NCBI GenBank assembly: GCA_041695085.1
Contig: JBGFRO010000020.1
Location: 124,001-188,000 of the forward strand
Direction of reading: 5' to 3'
Length of the DNA: 64,000 nt
Origin: DYFT01 sp041695085
Lineage (GTDB): Bacteria > Bacteroidota > Ignavibacteria > UBA10030
Positions within the stretch are counted from its first letter, which is position 1; each line of letters opens with the position of its first letter. Below the pieces are notes generated by a model. It did no database searches. It was not told the origin of the DNA and saw only the letters and a list, made by a program, of their open reading frames with translations. Below, piece by piece: positions 61,597 to 64,000 of this stretch. The translations under genes and the position numbers were made by a program.

Positions 61597-61710
61597 GAAA
61601 ATTTCCATAGTGATTGTCACTCTGGCAGATTGCTCAGTTCCACGGAGCTCTATTTGGCCGCCCTTCCTACGTTGTTTCTGAGATTTGCGGATAAGAAAGC
61701 GGAAGTATAA
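61597..61710 (+). pseudogene. RND permease 3' remnant
   Basis: The plus strand reads SIVIVTLA, then after a 1-base frame change LLSSTELYLAALPTLFLRFA and DKKAEV with a stop at 61708-61710. The end of the intact pump at 54734 reads MAIVILGGLVSSTALNLVVI and PALFLKFAGKK at the same places. This is the decayed 3' end of a second CusA/CzcA-like gene. It stands 35 bp before the MFS gene. Confidence 0.75.
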
Positions 61711-61745
61711 CTTGGAGGAGAATGACCTGTTTCTGAGTCTGTTGA

Positions 61746-62966
61746 ATGAATCGTGATTTTAAGATTATTCTTGGGACCTCTTTCATTCGGTCCTTCGCTA
61801 TCAGTGCTCTGAGTGTTTTCTATGGATTGTACCTCGCTGCGCTTGGGTTGGATGAAGTGAAGATCGGATTTCTCATTGCCTCTGGTTTGCTTGGAATGGC
61901 GGTTGGGACTCTCCTCGTGACAAGAATAGCGGACCGAACGGGACGAAGAAAGAGTCTTACGTTTCTTACCGCGGTTATGACGTTGGGGGGAATTTTGTTG
62001 GCGTTTTCGTCGCAGCCCGGCTTCCTCATCGGGGCGTCGTTCATCGGGATGGTAAACGGGATGGGACGGGATAGGGGCGCGCTCCAGGCACTCGATCAAG
62101 CAGTAATTGCTCAGTGCGTGTCGCCTGAGGAACGAACCCGTATGTTTGCACGCTATACGTTTATCATGGATATCGGCGGTGCGTTCGGTGCCTTGGTTGC
62201 AGGCATCCCACAGTCGCTCAATGAATACCGAACAGCGATCCTCGTCTATGCAATGACGCTCGGTTGTCTCGTCCCGGTGTATTACTTACTCAGCAACAAC
62301 GTCGAGGCGTTACCGCTGAAGGAATCAAAACGAGCATTCTCTCCAGAAACACGTAAACGCATCTTTACCTTTGCCGCTCTTTCAACACTCGACAGCCTTG
62401 GGGGTGGATTCATTACGCGTTCCTTGCTTACATATTGGTTTGTCCTGCGATTTGATGTAGAGCCAATCTGGATCGGGCCTCTCTTTGCTTCAGCGGCGCT
62501 TGTCAATGCCGCCGCCTATTTCGTTGCCGCTGCGTTGGCAAGGAGATTCGGACTCGTCAATACCATGGTCTTCACGCACCTACCATCGCATCTCCTCTTG
62601 ATACTTGTTCCTTTAGCTCCGACATTCTCAATCGCTGTGGTCTTGTTCATCCTCCGGGAGTTTTTCGCGCCGATGGATGTGCCGACACGCCAATCGTACT
62701 TGGCGGCTATTGTCAGCGAGCACGAACGCTCCAGTGCGGCCGGTCTTGTGAATATGGCCCGAAATGCTTCATGGGTTGTGGGGCCGACGTTGGCCGGTTG
62801 GGCAATGACCTTTTCACTCTCTGCGCCGTTGTATTTTGCCGGAGTGCTAAAAATCATTTACGATGTTTCCCTCTGGAAGGCGTTCAATGACATTCGACCG
62901 CCGGAGGAAAACGAACAAAGAACCGATATGACTGCGATCGCTGACCCAAAAGCGACTCGGAAGTAG
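61746..62966 (+). CDS. MFS transporter
   Basis: 406 aa with 12 predicted helices. The MFS loop 2-3 motif is VTRIADRTGRRKSLTFLTAV, and IREFFAPMDVPTRQSYLAAI plus ERSSAAGLVNMARNASWVVG in the C-terminal half resemble multidrug or metal-resistance MFS exporters. Substrate unknown. The ribosome binding site before the ATG is weak. It follows the RND remnant and may once have been part of the same resistance operon. Confidence 0.88.
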   Translation: MNRDFKIILGTSFIRSFAISALSVFYGLYLAALGLDEVKIGFLIASGLLGMAVGTLLVTRIADRTGRRKSLTFLTAVMTLGGILLAFSSQPGFLIGASFIGMVNGMGRDRGALQALDQAVIAQCVSPEERTRMFARYTFIMDIGGAFGALVAGIPQSLNEYRTAILVYAMTLGCLVPVYYLLSNNVEALPLKESKRAFSPETRKRIFTFAALSTLDSLGGGFITRSLLTYWFVLRFDVEPIWIGPLFASAALVNAAAYFVAAALARRFGLVNTMVFTHLPSHLLLILVPLAPTFSIAVVLFILREFFAPMDVPTRQSYLAAIVSEHERSSAAGLVNMARNASWVVGPTLAGWAMTFSLSAPLYFAGVLKIIYDVSLWKAFNDIRPPEENEQRTDMTAIADPKATRK

Positions 62967-63000
62967 TAATGCACAATCGCTTTCACAGATGGAGACTCCT

Positions 63001-64000
63001 ATGTCTTTCATAACCTTTGAAATCGCCTTCATAATTCTTCTGACCATATTGAACGGCATATTTGCGATGACGGAAATCGCCGTCGTCTCAGCCCGCAAGG
63101 CTCGACTCCAACAATGGGCCGAAAGCGGCAACAAGAATGCGCGGCTTGCGCTTGAGGTTTCAAATGCGCCGGAAGAATTCTTATCAACTGTTCAGATCGG
63201 CATTACGCTGGTGGGTGTACTGGCAGGGGCGTTCGGCGGTGCAACAATCGCTCAAAACCTTGCCACGACTTTTGCAACGTATCCCATTCTTGCTCCCTAT
63301 GCCGAAACGATTGCTATTGGTCTTGTGGTCATTAGCATAACCTATTTGTCGCTCATTCTCGGCGAGCTTGTACCAAAACGCATCGCGCTGAACAATCCTG
63401 AACGCATTGCAGCGTTTATGGCAAGGCCTATGCGTTTGCTTTCGCGGGCGACTGCCCCCGTTGTCTGGTTACTGAGCGCCTCAACCAGCACCCTTCTTTG
63501 GCTTTTCCGTTTACGACAAACTTCCGAACCCCCCATTACTGAAGAGGAGATAAAGATCCTCCTCCGACAGGGGGCTGAAGTAGGTGCGATCGAACGGGAT
63601 GAGCGGGACATCATCGAACGAGTGTTTCGCCTTGGTGCACGACGGGCCAGTACTCTCATGACCCCGCGAAAAGAGCTTGTGGTTCTGTATGTCTCTGACT
63701 CCCTGGATCAGGTCCGGCAGAAGATAGTTCAGAGTGGTCACTCGGTTTTTCCACTCTGCGAACAAACACTCGATAACGTTCTCGGTGTGGTGCGCATCCA
63801 AGAGATATTTGGGCAAATTGTTGAAGGCAAACCGATCAATCTCAAGGCCATTGTTCGCGAAGCTCTCTTTCTTCCAGAGTCGGTGCAAAGCCTGAAGCTT
63901 TTAAAAGAGTTCAAGAAAACCGGTAAGGATATTGCACTTCTTCTGGATGAGTATGGCGGACTGCAGGGTCTCATTACGGCCACCGATATCTTGAAGGCTG
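63001..64000 (+). CDS. CNNM/CorC-type hemolysin-family protein (partial)
   Basis: The gene starts at an ATG 34 bp after the MFS stop (GGAG upstream) and runs off the right edge (333 codons seen). The CNNM membrane domain has ILNGIFAMTEIAVVSARKAR, EEFLSTVQIGITLVGVLAGA and LSLILGELVPKRIALNNPER. The CBS pair begins VFRLGARRASTLMTPRKELV and goes to LLDEYGGLQGLITATDILKA at the edge. Such proteins export or sense Mg2+/Co2+. The C-terminal CorC/HlyC domain would lie beyond the window. Confidence 0.92.
   Translation, partial: MSFITFEIAFIILLTILNGIFAMTEIAVVSARKARLQQWAESGNKNARLALEVSNAPEEFLSTVQIGITLVGVLAGAFGGATIAQNLATTFATYPILAPYAETIAIGLVVISITYLSLILGELVPKRIALNNPERIAAFMARPMRLLSRATAPVVWLLSASTSTLLWLFRLRQTSEPPITEEEIKILLRQGAEVGAIERDERDIIERVFRLGARRASTLMTPRKELVVLYVSDSLDQVRQKIVQSGHSVFPLCEQTLDNVLGVVRIQEIFGQIVEGKPINLKAIVREALFLPESVQSLKLLKEFKKTGKDIALLLDEYGGLQGLITATDILKA

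Overview
The window reads as chromosomal DNA of a Gram-negative bacterium of the Bacteroidota/Chlorobiota lineage, most likely Ignavibacteria-like. The basis is a type IX secretion (T9SS) C-terminal sorting domain of the SYPNPFNPSTTIRYSL type, CarboxypepD-reg-like TonB-dependent receptors, three DUF5916 outer-membrane proteins and a DUF4954 protein. This placement is inference; there is no rRNA or other marker gene. I saw no tRNA, rRNA, CRISPR array or complete transposon by eye.

Layout. 0-3 kb: TerC-type membrane protein and a KimA-like APC/USP transporter whose leader holds a terminator-like hairpin. 3-9.6 kb: TetR-TolC-MFP-RND multidrug efflux operon. 9.6-12.7 kb: GHL10-type glycosyl hydrolase set among dispersed structured repeats and two gene-deletion scars. 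12.7-17.4 kb: DUF4954, acyl carrier protein, a DRE-TIM synthase (Re-citrate/isopropylmalate synthase family) and NagB. 17.4-24 kb: a segment of about 1.9 kb bounded by 113-bp direct repeats, then a DUF5916 protein divergent from an S9 peptidase. 24.2-28.5 kb: compact exopolysaccharide operon (TPR-barrel, GT2 synthase, GH26 hydrolase). 28.5-31 kb: transposase remnant, S24 repressor with paired operators, stand-alone RAM protein, RsgA.

From 31.4 to 58.8 kb lies a metal-handling region. About 20 kb of it (31.4-52.1 kb) is all on the minus strand: DUF59 protein, two ABC-2 permeases, TonB receptor, small exported protein, MerC, ABC ATPase, DUF5916, WD40, COG0523 GTPase, DsrE-like, an 86-aa protein, ZIP transporter, thioredoxin-like ferredoxin, second TonB receptor, second small exported protein, CDF transporter, DUF5916 and a third small exported protein. 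It then turns to the plus strand: His-rich small exported protein, CusB-like adaptor, CusA/CzcA-like pump and CDF transporter. The small proteins all end in R-[G/A/S]-P-P and each precedes a transport or outer-membrane gene. I regard this as the best candidate for an under-described system. The right end (58.9-64 kb) has a lipoprotein, a purple-acid-phosphatase-like enzyme, TonB and RND gene remnants, an MFS transporter and a CNNM/CorC-type protein cut by the window edge.

A theme across the window is decay that keeps gene ends. Remnants of an outer-membrane protein, ACP/NagB, a T9SS protein, a transposase, an 86-aa protein, a TonB plug region and an RND pump are all present. Two of these lie in long direct repeats that flank one or more genes.
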